NCBI GenBank assembly: GCA_050742455.1
Contig: JBOGIG010000004.1
Span: 101,784-165,783, forward strand
Length of the DNA: 64,000 nt
DNA from: JBOGIG01 sp050742455
Lineage (GTDB): Bacteria > Actinomycetota > Acidimicrobiia > Acidimicrobiales > JBOGIG01
Direction of reading: 5' to 3'
The translations under genes were made by a program, and so were the position numbers. Positions 63,652-64,000 of the stretch are shown one piece after another. Each line of letters starts with the position of its first letter. Position 1 is the first letter of the stretch. The notes beneath the pieces are model-generated. The model saw only the letters and a list, made by a program, of their open reading frames with translations. It ran no database searches and was not told the DNA's origin.

Positions 63652-64000
63652 TTGCTGGTCAGGGGGGTCAACGGCTCACGCGATGAGTGGTCAACGGCAT
63701 CGGATCGGCCGAAGCTCCTTCCATTTCGTCATGGCAAACACCACCCCGACCGGCGTTACACTTCGAAGGGCACATCCGCCTGGCGTTGGGTCAGCGAAGA
63801 CGAACGAGGCCGCCAGCTCGGAGTCAAGGCACTGCCTGCTTGCATTGCGGCGGTGTCGCGTGCCCGCGAGCGCGAGGCTGGCGCCGTGACATTTGGATTC
63901 AGTCGACGTGAACTACTCGCCGCGTACGACGCTGCACTTCGCGGGCGAGCCGAGATGGGTGGCGCTTCGAGCTGGGATCGCAGCGGCCCGCTGTGGCGTG
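63652..64000 (+). CDS. Unidentified open frame running off the right edge
   Basis: From TTG 63652 the frame stays open for 116 codons to the window end, the only one of the three plus frames here without a stop. The translation contains TSKGTSAWRWVSEDERGRQ, ACIAAVSRARERE and FSRRELLAAYDAALRG. I recognise no family. Starts at GTG codons nearer 63849 or 63886 are equally possible. It begins just 8 bp after the tRNA, a common place for integrated elements, but no integrase signature is visible in this part. Confidence 0.3.
   Translation, partial: MLVRGVNGSRDEWSTASDRPKLLPFRHGKHHPDRRYTSKGTSAWRWVSEDERGRQLGVKALPACIAAVSRAREREAGAVTFGFSRRELLAAYDAALRGRAEMGGASSWDRSGPLWR

Overview
The window is high-GC chromosomal DNA, almost wall to wall with genes, from an actinobacterium. 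I infer Acidimicrobiia or a close relative. The evidence is the conserved run argS-lysA-hom-thrC-rho-rpmE-prfA-prmC-tsaC-glyA-wecA-atp, an AtpH delta subunit with a doubled N-terminal domain, the GlgE alpha-glucan pathway, a PASTA kinase, and a MurA with Asp at the catalytic Cys position. No phage, transposase, rRNA or CRISPR was seen. One tRNA-Arg(CCG) lies near the right end.

Layout. 1-411: 5' part of ilvD (minus). 434-1510: a ResA/TlpA-like redoxin with an in-frame UGA in the motif WASW-UGA-GC, followed by a SECIS-like hairpin; probably a selenoprotein. 1634-3520: long acyl-CoA dehydrogenase. 3522-9157 (minus): ferredoxin, esterase, hypothetical protein, APH-like kinase and gatCAB, largely translationally coupled. 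9283-12393: SCP2 protein, 14-TM-type MFS transporter, SDR dehydrogenase. 12518-19750 (minus): membrane protein, cysteine desulfurase, mnmA, ligA and PASTA Ser/Thr kinase. 19909-30474: storage-carbohydrate block with galT, the coupled operon glgE-treS-mak-glgB, and divergent glgP. Trehalose goes to maltose (TreS), to maltose-1-phosphate (Mak), to linear glucan (GlgE) and to branched glucan (GlgB); GlgP degrades it. 30550-35808 (minus): enoyl-CoA hydratase, MeaB GTPase, MurA, S9 peptidase. 35854-36849: glpX. 36904-40669 (minus): PAS/GAF/GGDEF protein and a 2H phosphoesterase-GNAT fusion. 40763-48592 (minus): complete F1Fo ATP synthase operon with two small accessory membrane genes. 48695-63415 (minus): wecA, glyA, tsaC, prmC, prfA, hypothetical protein, rpmE, rho, thrC, hom, lysA, argS and a receiver-only response regulator. 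63572-63643: tRNA. 63652-64000: unidentified open frame.

The most unusual points are (1) the probable selenoprotein; (2) many short tandem repeats (9, 15, 18, 22 or 30 bp units) inside or at the ends of otherwise ordinary housekeeping genes, all multiples of three when inside coding sequence; and (3) one such array that has multiplied the Shine-Dalgarno plus GTG start of lysA, creating a short coupled upstream frame. Homoserine kinase (thrB) is not found beside hom-thrC. All functional calls come from reading motifs; no searches were run.
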